This document shows, one piece after another, positions 43,987-53,466 of a stretch of 64,000 nt of DNA. The DNA is taken from assembly GCF_900169715.1 (NCBI RefSeq), contig NZ_LT835161.1, positions 248,001-312,000 on the forward strand, given 5' to 3'. Every line of letters starts with the position of its first letter. The stretch's first letter is position 1. A program made the position numbers and the translations under genes. Below the pieces are notes generated by a model. The model was not told where the DNA came from, made no database searches, and worked only from the letters and a program-made list of their open reading frames with translations. This DNA is from Kocuria massiliensis (GTDB taxonomy: Bacteria > Actinomycetota > Actinomycetes > Actinomycetales > Micrococcaceae).

Positions 43987-45288
43987 TCAGCGCCCGGTGC
44001 CTCCGTAAACCGTAGCTTCGGTTTCCGAGTCGAGGTTGAATGCGGTGTGGACGGCGCGCACGGCCTGGTCGAGGAGGTCGGCACGGGTGATCACGGAGAT
44101 GCGAATCTCGGAGGTCGAGATCATGTCGATGTTGACCCCGGCCTTGGAGAGCGCGTCGAAGAACTGGAAGGAAACGCCGGGGTTGGATTTCATGCCGGCG
44201 CCGACGAGGGACAGCTTTCCGATCGCGTCGTTGTACTCGATGGAGGCAAAGCCAATGTCGTCTTGGACCTTCTCAAGGACCTCGAGCGCTTCATCGCCCT
44301 GGTCCTGCGGGAGGGTGAAGGAGATGTCGGTGCGGGCCTCCGAGCGAGTGGAGACGTTTTGCACGATCATGTCCAGGTTGATCTTGGCGTCGTTGAGCGA
44401 ACCGAAGATCTTTGAAGCGTAGCCGGGCACGTCGGGGACGTCGACCACGGTGATCTTGGCTTGGGTCCGGTCGTGAGCCACACCGGAGATGAGGGGCTGT
44501 TCCAAGGGGATCTCCTTCGTCAGGTCGTGCCCGTCGGCATCGGCATCGGTGGAATTGGGGATGACCCACGTTCCTTCGAGGTCACTGAATGACGACCGGA
44601 CGTGCAATTTTATCTTGAAGCGGCGAGCGTATTCCACGCAACGCAGGTGCAGGATTTTGGCACCATTGGCAGCCATCTCGAGCATCTCTTCGCTCGAGAC
44701 CTCGTTGAGTTTGTGGGCCGTGTTCACGATGCGTGGGTCTGCGGTAAAGACGCCGTCCACGTCGGAATAGATTTCGCAGAAGTCTGCGCCGAGTGCCGAG
44801 GCGAGGGCAACGGCCGTGGTGTCTGAACCGCCTCGTCCCAGCGTGGTGATGTCACGGGTTTGCCGATTCATTCCTTGGAATCCGGCGACGATGGCGATAT
44901 TGCCTGCGTCCAAGGATTCGCGGATGCGATCGGGGTGAACCTCGACGAGACGGGCGCTCCCGTGCACGCCGTCGGTGATGATTCCGGCCTGGGATCCCGT
45001 GAAAGATTGTGCGGTGGCGCCCAGCCCGTGGATCGCGATGGCCAAAACGGACATGGAAATGCGTTCGCCCGCGGTGAGGAGCATGTCGAGCTCACGGCTG
45101 GCTTGCGCGCCGTTATTGACCTCGGCGGCGAGGTCCAAGAGTTCGTCGGTCGTGTCGCCCATGGCGGAAACCACCACGACGACGTCGTGCCCTTGGTTTT
45201 TGGCCTCGACAATACGACGGGCGACTCGTTTGACACCCTCGGCGTCCGAAACGGACGAACCGCCGAATTTCTGAACGATGAGGCTCAT
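43987..45288 (-). CDS. lysC: Aspartate kinase LysC
   Basis: A 433-residue aspartokinase. It opens [21 protein letters not shown]; [19 protein letters not shown] and [13 protein letters not shown] form the active site. Two ACT domains follow (about 280-430) with [12 protein letters not shown] and the regulatory [32 protein letters not shown], consistent with feedback control by lysine plus threonine. The ATG at 45288 follows GGGAG; a longer in-frame start at 45348 is less likely. asd, the usual partner, does not follow here. An internal start for a separate regulatory subunit, as in Corynebacterium, was not evident. Confidence 0.96.
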   Translation of the reverse strand: MSLIVQKFGGSSVSDAEGVKRVARRIVEAKNQGHDVVVVVSAMGDTTDELLDLAAEVNNGAQASRELDMLLTAGERISMSVLAIAIHGLGATAQSFTGSQAGIITDGVHGSARLVEVHPDRIRESLDAGNIAIVAGFQGMNRQTRDITTLGRGGSDTTAVALASALGADFCEIYSDVDGVFTADPRIVNTAHKLNEVSSEEMLEMAANGAKILHLRCVEYARRFKIKLHVRSSFSDLEGTWVIPNSTDADADGHDLTKEIPLEQPLISGVAHDRTQAKITVVDVPDVPGYASKIFGSLNDAKINLDMIVQNVSTRSEARTDISFTLPQDQGDEALEVLEKVQDDIGFASIEYNDAIGKLSLVGAGMKSNPGVSFQFFDALSKAGVNIDMISTSEIRISVITRADLLDQAVRAVHTAFNLDSETEATVYGGTGR

Positions 45289-45531
45289 GGGTCTCCCTTG
45301 CGGAACTGGTCTCTGGTGGGCTCCCGATGATCTGGAGCTACTCGTCACCGTGAGGCACGGTTTGAGAATCGAACCTCAGATTAGTCGGTCAGTGATCATT
45401 ACGCTCATACGTGAACGCAATCCCACTATGTGACACGACAAGACGCGGTGCGGGCCTTTACCGCGTCACAGTTGGGACTCAAGTCACCTTTGAACGGTTG
45501 TACTCAATGTTTCCCCGGGACATGACGACGC

Positions 45532-46494
45532 TTACTCGGCCCAAGGATTGGCAAACTTCTCGCCACGACGCGGGGTGGGGTATCGACGGGGCACCGTCGG
45601 TTCCTCGGGCGCTTCGAGGATTCCGGTGCTCGATTCTTGCGCAGTCGGGGCGTTCTGGTCCGAGGGCCGCTGGCCGTCATCCCTGGATTGGGTGACGTCC
45701 GAGTCGGAAGCCTCTGGTTCGCTGGTGTCATCGGCGTCGTGGTTGTGGTGACTACCTGTGGATGAATCCTCGCCCTCGGGAGAAGCGGAAGGTGCGAGGG
45801 ATTCTTCGGCAGATGTTTCCGGTGCGTCCCGCTCGTCCGCGGCCGTTTCGGCGGGCTGGGGATCCGGCGGTGAGCTTTGCTGGGCTTGCCGCTGCCCGGC
45901 CGTGAGGATCCGACGTCCCTCGAGGGCCCTTCCGAGGGTTATTTCATCGGCGTATTCGAGGTCGCCACCGACCGGAAGCCCCGAGGCTAGCCGGGAGACC
46001 GTGATGCCGATGGGGGTCAGCATGCGCGAGAGGTATGTGGCGGTTGCCTCGCCTTCGAGGTTGGGGTCCATGGCGAGGATGATTTCTTGGATCTCCTCGT
46101 CGGCCAGTCGCGTCACAAGTTCCCGGATACGCAAACGGTCCGGGCCGATGCCCTGCATCGGGTTAATCGATCCGCCCAGTACGTGGTATCGACCGGAGAA
46201 GCTCCCCGTGCGTTCGATGGCGGAAACATCCTTGGGCTCTTCGACGACGCATATCAGCGATCCGTCGCGCCGTGCGTCTCGGCAGATGGAGCACTTCGGC
46301 GTTTCCGAGATATTCCCACAAATCTCACAGAAGGAGACTTTGGTTTTGACCGTCGTAATAGCCGAGGCCAGCTGCGCCATTTCGTCGGCGGGCGAGTTGA
46401 GGATGTAGAACGCGATGCGTTGTGCGGATTTGGGCCCGACGCCGGGTAGTCGCCCCAACTCATCGATCAGGTCCTGAACGGCTCCTTGATACAT
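45532..46494 (-). CDS. recR: Recombination protein RecR with long C-terminal tail
   Basis: A 320-residue RecR. The first 203 residues are standard: helix-hairpin-helix [24 protein letters not shown], zinc finger [16 protein letters not shown], then a Toprim domain with [18 protein letters not shown] and Walker-B-like [19 protein letters not shown]. RecR acts with RecO and RecF in gap repair. About 117 extra residues, rich in Glu, Ser, Pro, Asp and Thr, follow, where RecR normally ends at about 200; the tail ends [13 protein letters not shown]. It lies 60 bp after dnaX, the usual order. Confidence 0.94.
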   Translation of the reverse strand: MYQGAVQDLIDELGRLPGVGPKSAQRIAFYILNSPADEMAQLASAITTVKTKVSFCEICGNISETPKCSICRDARRDGSLICVVEEPKDVSAIERTGSFSGRYHVLGGSINPMQGIGPDRLRIRELVTRLADEEIQEIILAMDPNLEGEATATYLSRMLTPIGITVSRLASGLPVGGDLEYADEITLGRALEGRRILTAGQRQAQQSSPPDPQPAETAADERDAPETSAEESLAPSASPEGEDSSTGSHHNHDADDTSEPEASDSDVTQSRDDGQRPSDQNAPTAQESSTGILEAPEEPTVPRRYPTPRRGEKFANPWAE

Positions 46495-46554
46495 GAATCC
46501 TCGCTTCTGCGGCGAATCGGATGGGTCCGCCGGATTGTTCGTCGTCTGTGGGGA

Positions 46555-49545
46555 TCAGCCCCGATGATGCGGTCGTTCTTCCAAGACTCGCCCTCCGAGA
46601 ATGGTCTCAATGGCGGCTTGACCGAATACTGCGGAATCCTCGACGTCTTCGTCTTGTGAGGATGGCTCGAAATTCTCCCAGTCGTCCTCGGGCGGCTCGG
46701 GAGCATTCGGGTCGACGGGAACGTCACCGTGACGTCCACGAACCATCTGCTGCTCGGGATTTTGCGTGGACCCGGCGGCGATGGCGGCCGCGTGCCTTTC
46801 GCGGAACGAAAGCTTTGACGCCTCGACGCCGGAGGATTCTTGCGTTCTTGAGGGATCGGCCGACACCGAATTCTCGGGTGCGTTACTTTCCTCAACCGAG
46901 GAATCGGGCCCAGGGGCGCCATCGCCCTGTTCATTGTTGTGAACCGCGTGAAGGTGGCGTTCGGACTTGTCCGTGCGGCGTGGGGATGGCTCTGAGGCCG
47001 GGGCGTCATCCGTTCGGGTATTAGAGGTGCCGCCGACTTCCGTCAGATGCGGTGTTCTTTGGCCCCACTTGGAGGGATGCTCGCTGGCGCCTTCTTCAGA
47101 CTCGGGGCCTGAGTATCTCCAACCGCACGTGCGACCATCGACGGCCTTGCCGGGAGCGCCCGCACTGCGGGCCGCCATCGACCAGTCATGTGCCGGTTCG
47201 GATGTCTCGGGTTGGGCAGGGGCCTCCTGGCCATTTTCTTGGGCCGGTGTCTCGGAGGATGCGGCTTCGGTCGACTCGCCACCCGCGGGATCGACGGTGG
47301 AGTCGCTTCCACGAGAGGGGGCCGTAGCCGTGTCGTCGGAGATGACTCGGAGATGGCCGTGAGCGTTCTCCTTCGCCGGAGAAGATGCCGAGCTTTCGGG
47401 GGCCGCAGTGTCTGGCGCGGCATGGCTCGTGGTCGATTCAGTGGACGGGTCGTCAGAGGGGATCTGGGCGACCTGCCAACCGCTGAAGGACTCGCCCGAT
47501 TCGTCGTCGGACCATTGGGGGTTTTGCGGTTCTTCGGTGCGAGGCGTGCCGTGCTGTTGCCAGGCACTTTCACCGCCTCGGGGTCCTTCGGGAATGGTCG
47601 CCGATTCTTCCGCCGTGGAAGCCGGGCGCTCTCGGTTCTGAGGCGCGGGCGCAGAAACTGACTGCGCTTGCTGCGCGGCCTGGTTCCAGGCAGCGTCGGT
47701 GGGCCAGTCCTCACCATCGGCATTGGCGGAAGCGATGGTTTGGCGGCGCGGCTGCTGTTGTGTGGGGCGGTTCGGTGCCGGATCTGATGGGTCTACGGTG
47801 CCACCGCCCGGGCCGCCGCTGGGGCCGTCGTCCAGTGCAACGCGGCAGTCGATCCCCAGCGTGTCCTTGAGCGCGCTGGAGAGTGCCGAGGCGAAACGTT
47901 CCACGCGCGACTGGATTCCCGGTCCCGTCGAATTGACGTACAGGGTTCCGGCCTGGAAGCGCGTGGGCCGACATTCCCGGAAGGTCGCTTGCCCGACCTT
48001 GGAGTATTTCCCGACGGAGGTGATGATGTCTGCCCACGAGCGTTCGATCATGGTCACCTGATCGTTGCCGTCCGACGGCGTCGTGTTGGGTTCGGCCTGG
48101 ACCGGTTCGGGCGTAGCCGGGCGTGAAACGGCGGGCTCGGGTTGGTTCTCCGACGGAGCAACCGGAGCGGCGGGCGAGGCCTGCGGCTCGGCCGATTCAG
48201 TGCTCTGTGGGTTCGAGGTCTCCCGGTTACCACGAGCCATCGACAATGCCGCTTTCTTCCCAGCGGGTTCCTGGGCGGGCGGGGTGTCCTCACGCTGGGA
48301 AGCAAGATGCTCGGCAGGGGTTTCTGGGGTGGTGACGGCGGCTGGGTCGTTGTGTAACGGGGCCGGCACGGCACCGACTTCGCCCATGTTGACGCGCCGT
48401 TCCAATCGGTCCACGCGGGCGTTGACGCCGCGTGAGGAGTCGTCTGCGGTGGGTAGGAGAATTCGGGCGCACAGCAACTCGAGGTGAAGCTGTGGGCTCG
48501 TGGCGCCGGTCATGTCCGTGAGGGCGGTATTGGAAATGTCGGCCGCTCGTGACAGTTCCGAAGAGCCAAGCTGGGTGGCTTGCGCACGCATCCGGTCAAT
48601 CTGGTCCTCGGGCATACCGTGCAGAATTTGGCCGGCAGAGTCGGGTACGGCCTTGATGATAATGAGATCTCGGAAGCGTTCGAGGAGGTCTTCCACGAAG
48701 CGTCGGGGATCTTGCCCTGTCTGGATCACTCGATCCACGGCATGAAATACGGCGGGGGAGTCGCCTGCGGCGAATGCGTCGACGACGCCGTCGAGCAACT
48801 CCGCGTGGGTGAAGCCGAGGAGTGCCACGGCAAGATCGTAGGTGATGCCGTCGTCATCGGCACCTGCCATCAGCTGGTCCAGAACGGATAGAGAATCTCG
48901 CACGGAGCCGCCACCGGCGCGCACCACAAGAGGCAAAACGCCCTGCTCGATCTGCACATCTTCTTTGGCGCACAGTTCCGTGAGGTATCCGCGGAGAACC
49001 TCCGGGGCGACCAAACGGAAGGGGTAGTGATGCGTTCTGGAGCGGATGGTTCCGAGCACCTTATTGGGCTCGGTGGTCGCAAAGATGAATTTGATGTGTT
49101 CCGGGGGCTCTTCGACGATTTTCAGGAGGGCATTGAAGCCTTCCCTCGTGACCATGTGGGCCTCGTCGATGATGAAAATCTTGTAGCGGTCGCGCACGGG
49201 GGCGAAGGTCGCGCGTTCTCGGAGATCGCGGGCGTGGTCCACACCGCCGTGGGACGCTGCGTCCATCTCGATGACGTCGAGGGAGCCTGCGCCGTCGCGA
49301 GCGAGGTCTTGGCATGACTGGCACACACCGCAAGGGTGAGCCGTGGGGCCCTGCACACAATTGAGACAGCGGGCCAGGATTCGTGCGGAGGTGGTTTTAC
49401 CGCACCCGCGGGGGCCTGAAAAAAGATAGGCGTGGTTGACGCGGTTCTTTTGAAGCGCGGTCATGAGGGGCGCGGTCACGTGTTCTTGCCCGATGACGTC
49501 GTCAAACGTCTCGGGGCGGTAACGGCGATACAGGGCTGTGCTCAC
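46555..49545 (-). CDS. dnaX: DNA polymerase III subunits gamma and tau
   Basis: A 996-residue DnaX. The N-terminal AAA+ clamp-loader part is complete: ALYRRYRPETFDDVIGQEHV, Walker A GPRGCGKTT, zinc cysteines CLNCVQGPTAHPCGVCQSC, Walker B FIIDEAH and sensor region IKFIFATTEP. Domain III extends to about residue 365, followed by over 600 residues, mostly low-complexity and rich in Glu, Ser, Pro, Ala and Thr, with one ordered patch around MIERSWADIITSVGKYSKVGQATFRE. The GTG at 49545 directly precedes STALYRRY, which fits other DnaX starts. No programmed frameshift site was identified. Confidence 0.95.
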   Translation of the reverse strand: MSTALYRRYRPETFDDVIGQEHVTAPLMTALQKNRVNHAYLFSGPRGCGKTTSARILARCLNCVQGPTAHPCGVCQSCQDLARDGAGSLDVIEMDAASHGGVDHARDLRERATFAPVRDRYKIFIIDEAHMVTREGFNALLKIVEEPPEHIKFIFATTEPNKVLGTIRSRTHHYPFRLVAPEVLRGYLTELCAKEDVQIEQGVLPLVVRAGGGSVRDSLSVLDQLMAGADDDGITYDLAVALLGFTHAELLDGVVDAFAAGDSPAVFHAVDRVIQTGQDPRRFVEDLLERFRDLIIIKAVPDSAGQILHGMPEDQIDRMRAQATQLGSSELSRAADISNTALTDMTGATSPQLHLELLCARILLPTADDSSRGVNARVDRLERRVNMGEVGAVPAPLHNDPAAVTTPETPAEHLASQREDTPPAQEPAGKKAALSMARGNRETSNPQSTESAEPQASPAAPVAPSENQPEPAVSRPATPEPVQAEPNTTPSDGNDQVTMIERSWADIITSVGKYSKVGQATFRECRPTRFQAGTLYVNSTGPGIQSRVERFASALSSALKDTLGIDCRVALDDGPSGGPGGGTVDPSDPAPNRPTQQQPRRQTIASANADGEDWPTDAAWNQAAQQAQSVSAPAPQNRERPASTAEESATIPEGPRGGESAWQQHGTPRTEEPQNPQWSDDESGESFSGWQVAQIPSDDPSTESTTSHAAPDTAAPESSASSPAKENAHGHLRVISDDTATAPSRGSDSTVDPAGGESTEAASSETPAQENGQEAPAQPETSEPAHDWSMAARSAGAPGKAVDGRTCGWRYSGPESEEGASEHPSKWGQRTPHLTEVGGTSNTRTDDAPASEPSPRRTDKSERHLHAVHNNEQGDGAPGPDSSVEESNAPENSVSADPSRTQESSGVEASKLSFRERHAAAIAAGSTQNPEQQMVRGRHGDVPVDPNAPEPPEDDWENFEPSSQDEDVEDSAVFGQAAIETILGGRVLEERPHHRG

Positions 49546-49654
49546 ATATGAAACCCTACTGGTTCCGACTGACACTTTAAGAAGCGTCTTCCAGTCTGTG
49601 GATGCAGCGCCCTGAATTCTCGCCACATACGGATCCGAGTCTTTAACGAATAAG

Positions 49655-49740
49655 ACCCCTCGCGCACCCGTCAGAGCCTAAATACCCTTGCTACCTTCCG
49701 GTCCTGGGGGATTTTCTAAGATGACGCCACGCGAGGGGCT
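49655..49740 (-). ncRNA. ffs: Small signal recognition particle RNA (4.5S type)
   Basis: On the reverse strand the segment carries the SRP core CCCAGGACCGGAAGGTAGCA and GCAAGGGTA, with the GGAA tetraloop and asymmetric loop that bind Ffh. The ends close as a long stem, AGCCCCTCGCG with CGCGAGGGGT. The position between dnaX and tRNA-Ser is the common actinobacterial one. Exact ends are approximate. Confidence 0.9.
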
Positions 49741-49893
49741 TCCGATAGTTTAGCCCAGGCGACGAGTGCTGTCACACCGAGAATCCCGTGGCGTGTGACA
49801 CCTTTCGATCCCACAAGTTGTCAGGGCCTCTGGCGCATGTGTAAGCTCGTATCCGTTCGCTTTCGTGAGGTCTAGTAAGACCGAGCAACGCCT

Positions 49894-49978
49894 GGAGGAT
49901 TCGCCTAGCGGCCTATGGCGCACGCCTGGAACGCGTGTTGGGTTCACGCCCTCGGGGGTTCAAATCCCCCATCCTCCG
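49894..49978 (+). tRNA. tRNA-Ser (anticodon GGA)
   Basis: Acceptor arms GGAGGAT (49894-49900) and ATCCTCC (49971-49977) pair fully. The anticodon stem CACGC/GCGTG encloses loop CTGGAAC with anticodon GGA at 49928-49930. A long variable arm and the T-arm GGGGGTTCAAATCCCCC mark a class II serine tRNA. CCA is not encoded. Confidence 0.95.
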
Positions 49979-49984
49979 CCCATG

Positions 49985-50029
49985 AAACCGGCCCCGACTA
50001 GTGGAAACACTGGTCGGGGCCGGTTTTTT
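49985..50029 (+). terminator. Terminator after tRNA-Ser
   Basis: Eighteen-bp arms AACCGGCCCCGACtAGTG / CACTgGTCGGGGCCGGTT (49986-50003 and 50008-50025) with a GAAA loop, followed by six T. It is a textbook intrinsic terminator. Confidence 0.95.
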
Positions 50030-50179
50030 ATGTTCTGGCACCGACGAGTTTCCCGCCATTCCGCTGGAAGAGAGGCAACTTCATGGTGCCCCGGTGGGGA
50101 AGTAGACCCATCTCTACTGCTCGGAGCAGGCCACGAGAGCTAGCGTGACAAGCAGACACACTAAGAGGAGGTTTGGAAG

Positions 50180-50371
50180 ATGGCTTTAGTTGGTCTTATG
50201 TCGATACTGATGGTGACGAGTCTGGTTGCGTTAGGCGGCGTCGTTGCACTGCTGATCTATGCCGCCATCGGCGTGACGGCGTCGGGAGCAAGGCGGGGCC
50301 GGCCTGCGGAAACCGGAGTTCCAGAGGCTGCGAGCCGGAGGCGTTCCGAGCGGGAAGCATTCTTTTCGTGA
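50180..50371 (+). CDS. Small single-pass membrane protein
   Basis: A 63-residue protein: a hydrophobic helix (LVGLMSILMVTSLVALGGVVALLIYAAIGV, about 3-32) followed by an Arg/Glu-rich tail (SRRRSEREAF). AGGAGG lies 9 bp before the ATG, the best support for expression. The topology is probably N-out with a basic cytosolic tail. No family is recognised. It stands alone downstream of the tRNA terminator. Confidence 0.6.
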   Translation: MALVGLMSILMVTSLVALGGVVALLIYAAIGVTASGARRGRPAETGVPEAASRRRSEREAFFS

Positions 50372-50771
50372 TCGAGTGCCCGGGCTGTTGTCGGCGTATG
50401 GGGTGAAGCAGCCCGCCCCAAAATTTGATGTTCGTCACAACGATTTTCTGCTGGCGACTCTCTCCATGTGAAGGATTCGCTTCTGATTATGGGTGATGTG
50501 GCGCACAGGCCGTGGGTGGACCGCAAGCTCTCCGAGTTGTCGTCACGGGCCAGGAGTAGCCTCGTATGCATCGGCAGGTAAGCCGTACTTCTCGCATGAC
50601 GTGGGGTTAGCGAGCGGGTTGTTGCGGTGGACCGATCGCCGATGCCTTGGGGATTCACCCCTCCTATCGCCGTTCTTGTTACGGGCGACGAATTTTTCCG
50701 ATGATCCAAGGCCGGGCGGCGTCGCACTTCTTGGCTCGACGCCGCCCCATCTCATGTCAGATCGCCATCGT
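50372..50771. other. 400-bp gap without a supported gene
   Basis: No frame shows a ribosome-binding site with sensible protein. An 11-bp perfect hairpin GGGCGGCGTCG / CGACGCCGCCC (50714-50747) near the right end is the terminator of the VOC gene on the reverse strand. Confidence 0.65.
50714..50747 (-). terminator. Terminator after the VOC gene
   Basis: Perfect 11-bp arms (50714-50724 and 50737-50747) around a 12-nt loop, 24 bp beyond the stop on the reverse strand. Confidence 0.75.
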
Positions 50772-51206
50772 TCAGGCCTTGGGGGCCTCGAGATTGATCA
50801 TCCAGCGGACGCCGAATTTGTCGGTAAACGAGCCGAAAACATCGCCCCACGGAGCCTTTTCTAACGGCATGGTGACTTCTCCGCCCTGCGAGAGGCCTTC
50901 GAACCAACCGCGTGCTTCCTGCTCGTCCGTTTGTGCACTACCGAGAAGGGCAACCTCGACCTGCGGATTACCGATCTGGCGGGGGACAGCGTCCATAATT
51001 CCGCCGTCGGAAGCCAAGATGAGAAGGCCGTGGGGCGTTGCCAACTGACCATGCATCACCTTGTCCGCGTCTTTCTCGTCCACGGGAGCCTGGAAATCGG
51101 CAAAGGTCGAAACGGTGAGATCGCCGCCAAGCGTTTCGTGGTAGAAGTTCAGCGCGGCGCGAGCGTCACCCGTGAAGGTTAGATAGGGATTCAATTGGAG
51201 GGACAT
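50772..51206 (-). CDS. VOC-superfamily (PhnB-like) protein
   Basis: A 144-residue PhnB/3-demethylubiquinone-methyltransferase-like VOC protein: LNPYLTFTGDARAALNFYHETLGGDLTVSTFAD at the start, VMHGQL, and the C-terminal WGDVFGSFTDKFGVRWMINLE typical of the family. Despite the family name these proteins rarely have a known enzyme activity, and the metal ligands are incomplete here. The ATG at 51206 follows AAGGAG. Nothing in its neighbours suggests a pathway. Confidence 0.85.
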   Translation of the reverse strand: MSLQLNPYLTFTGDARAALNFYHETLGGDLTVSTFADFQAPVDEKDADKVMHGQLATPHGLLILASDGGIMDAVPRQIGNPQVEVALLGSAQTDEQEARGWFEGLSQGGEVTMPLEKAPWGDVFGSFTDKFGVRWMINLEAPKA

Positions 51207-51305
51207 GCTGGGCTCCTTCTGGACAGAGCACGGGGAATATCCCCGAATGGTGGCTCTATGGTCCAACTCTAAGGTGAATATGCGTTGAACTGAGAAGGGT
51301 TTTGC

Positions 51306-51485
51306 TTAGTTGTCCCTGTGATTTCTCCACCAAACGGCCGCCATGGCTGCGGGGATCGACAGCACCACGATGGCTACGAGGAGCCACGGATTGACGCCGC
51401 CAATGCTGGCCATGATGAACTCAGCAACCACGGCGACCATAAAAACGCACAGACATACGAGGAAGACATCGGGAATCTTTTTCAC
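51306..51485 (-). CDS. Small two-helix membrane protein
   Basis: A 59-residue protein starting at the GTG at 51485, six bp after GGAGG. Two hydrophobic segments (VFLVCLCVFMVAVVAEFIM, about 7-25, and WLLVAIVVLSIPAAMAAVWW, about 34-53) are linked by a short Gly/Asn turn, and the end is RNHRDN. It resembles the small hypothetical membrane proteins common in Micrococcales; no function is known. The ribosome-binding site and hydrophobic pattern support it despite its size. Confidence 0.65.
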   Translation of the reverse strand: MKKIPDVFLVCLCVFMVAVVAEFIMASIGGVNPWLLVAIVVLSIPAAMAAVWWRNHRDN

Positions 51486-51660
51486 GGTGGGCCTCCACGG
51501 TGCGTCGGATTATCGCGGGCAGGTGCCCGCATCACGCCAGAATATCTGGGATTCAGCGCGCCGTCTCTTGTCGGACCCAGATTCCGAGGTACTCAATGGT
51601 TTTCCACATTTAAGGTAAGACGACGCCTCGATGGAGGTTCTGGTCGGTAACGTGTCTGTC

Positions 51661-53268
51661 ATGGCTACAGACGAACAGCTCGAAAAGATTGCGAACGGAT
51701 ACAAGTTCGACGGGGACGTGGTGCGTCTTGGCGCCGCGATGAGTGAAGGGGAACCTCATCCCGAGGTTCCCGTGAGCCTCCCGATGTCGATGATGAACCG
51801 GCATGGACTCGTTGCGGGCGCTACCGGCACGGGCAAGACCAAAACCCTTCAATCCATGGCCGAGCAACTATCTGCCCAGGGCGTCCCGGTGTTTCTCGCC
51901 GACGTCAAAGGAGACCTCTCCGGGCTCGCCGAAGCTGGCGAAGGCAACGAAAAGTTGGAAAAGCGGAGTCAGGCCATCGGCCAGGAGTGGAAGGGGCAGT
52001 CCTTCCCCACGGAGTTCTATACGCTCGGTGGCGAAGGCACCGGCGTGCCGATCCGCTCCACGATTCAGTCTTTTGGGCCGATCCTCTTGTCCCGCGTCAT
52101 GGAACTCAACGAGACGCAGGAGTCGAGTCTCCAGTTGATTTTCCACTACGCCGACCAACATGAGCTGGAGCTTTATAACCTCGCGGATCTGCGGGCCGTG
52201 ATTCAGTTCTTGACCTCCGCAGAAGGCAAAGAGGCCTTGTCGGAGCTTGGAGGGCTCTCGAAAGCGACCGCTGGCGTCATCTTGCGCAAATTGGTCGGCC
52301 TCGAGGCAGACGGCATGGACAAATTCTTTGGCGAGCCGCAGTTCGACACCCAAGAAATTCTCCGTACGGCGCAGGATGGACGCGGCATCATCTCGGCGCT
52401 CGAGCTATCTAACCTCCAGTCGAAGCCGCAGCTCTTTTCGACATTCCTCATGTGGCTTCTCGCGGATCTCTTCGAACACCTTCCTGAAGTGGGCGACGTC
52501 GACAAACCGAAGCTCGTCTTTTTCCTGGACGAAGCACACCTGTTGTTCAACGGTGCGTCGAAGGCCTTCCTCGAGTCGGTGACTCAGACGGTGCGGCTCA
52601 TCCGGTCCAAGGGCGTCGGAATCTTCTTCATCACGCAAACGCCCAAAGATGTCCCCGGAGATGTCCTCGGTCAGCTGGCCAACCGCGTCCAGCACGCCCT
52701 GCGCGCCTTTACGCCAGAGGACGCCAAGGCCCTTAAAGCTACCGTCTCAACGTTCCCCAAGTCCGCGTACGATCTCGAGGAGCTTCTGACCTCCGCTGGC
52801 ATCGGTGAAGCCGTGGTGACGGTGATGACGGATACCGGCGCTCCGTCCCCGGTGGCTTGGACGCGTATGTATGCCCCGCAGTCCCGCATGGCCCCGGCTT
52901 CCCCATCCACCGTGGAGAAGGTGGTTCAAGGGAGCGAGCTGGCGCCGAAATATTCGAAGGTTGTGGATTCCTACTCGGCATTCGAGAAATTGACCGAGCA
53001 GAAGGAAGGCGACAGCGACGGCCAGGAACAAGCATCCGAAGCTCCCGCCTCAAAGAAGCAGCCGAGCGATGACGAGCGTGAGGCTCAGGAACGGGAACGT
53101 TCTGAGGCTCAGCGGGAAAAGGATGAAGAGCGGGAGCGCAGAAAGCGTAACGACGCCATGATGCGTGTGGGCACCAACGTAGCGTCCCAGCTTGGCCGTG
53201 AACTCGTTCGCGGACTCTTCGGAACCTCACGTGGTGGTCGGAAGCGTAAGGGTGGATTCTTCGGCTAG
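51661..53268 (+). CDS. HerA-like ATPase (DUF853 family)
   Basis: A 535-residue cytosolic ATPase. Walker A is GATGTGKT (about 53-60), VFLADVKGDLSGL follows, and Walker B is LVFFLDEAHLLFNG, with GIFFITQTPKDVP after it; all are typical of DUF853 helicase HerA-like proteins. From about residue 440 the protein becomes charged (Glu/Arg-rich coiled coil) and ends SRGGRKRKGGFFG. Relatives are broadly conserved with no agreed role. The start at 51661 (MATDEQ) matches the family; an ATG ten codons earlier is possible. It is followed by a strong palindromic terminator. Confidence 0.88.
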   Translation: MATDEQLEKIANGYKFDGDVVRLGAAMSEGEPHPEVPVSLPMSMMNRHGLVAGATGTGKTKTLQSMAEQLSAQGVPVFLADVKGDLSGLAEAGEGNEKLEKRSQAIGQEWKGQSFPTEFYTLGGEGTGVPIRSTIQSFGPILLSRVMELNETQESSLQLIFHYADQHELELYNLADLRAVIQFLTSAEGKEALSELGGLSKATAGVILRKLVGLEADGMDKFFGEPQFDTQEILRTAQDGRGIISALELSNLQSKPQLFSTFLMWLLADLFEHLPEVGDVDKPKLVFFLDEAHLLFNGASKAFLESVTQTVRLIRSKGVGIFFITQTPKDVPGDVLGQLANRVQHALRAFTPEDAKALKATVSTFPKSAYDLEELLTSAGIGEAVVTVMTDTGAPSPVAWTRMYAPQSRMAPASPSTVEKVVQGSELAPKYSKVVDSYSAFEKLTEQKEGDSDGQEQASEAPASKKQPSDDEREAQERERSEAQREKDEERERRKRNDAMMRVGTNVASQLGRELVRGLFGTSRGGRKRKGGFFG

Positions 53269-53293
53269 GCCGTCGAATGCACCTGGTGACGCG

Positions 53294-53325
53294 AAACGGC
53301 CCCCGGTGTACACCGGGGGCCGTTT
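53294..53325 (+). terminator. Terminator after the HerA-like gene
   Basis: A perfect 32-bp palindrome (AAACGGCCCCCGGTGT and its complement) ending in TTT; it follows the stop by 25 bp. Confidence 0.88.
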
Positions 53326-53327
53326 CA

Positions 53328-53398
53328 CATCAATCACTCGCACCTATGAGGTAGTTACGACTCTAGGTCGCGACCCTGTGCGGGCACTGAATGGAGCC
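53328..53398. repeat. Intergenic repeat, copy 1
   Basis: The first 26 bases (53328-53353) are identical to 55911-55936, starting CATCAATCACTCGC. The next 45 bases match at about two thirds of positions, including CGACCCTGTGC. It contains the dyad ACCT-ATG-AGGT and, in this copy, the palindrome GGTCGCGACC. It begins 2 bp after a terminator. Confidence 0.8.
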
Positions 53399-53466
53399 TT
53401 GTATACACCAGAAAGAATTCATCGAATCAGCTCCATGTGCATCCCGTCGGCCGGTAATCGTCCTGG

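Noticed and set aside
43987-45288. Internal start for a separate aspartokinase beta subunit
   Set aside because: No start codon with a ribosome-binding site was found at the position used in Corynebacterium (before [12 protein letters not shown]).
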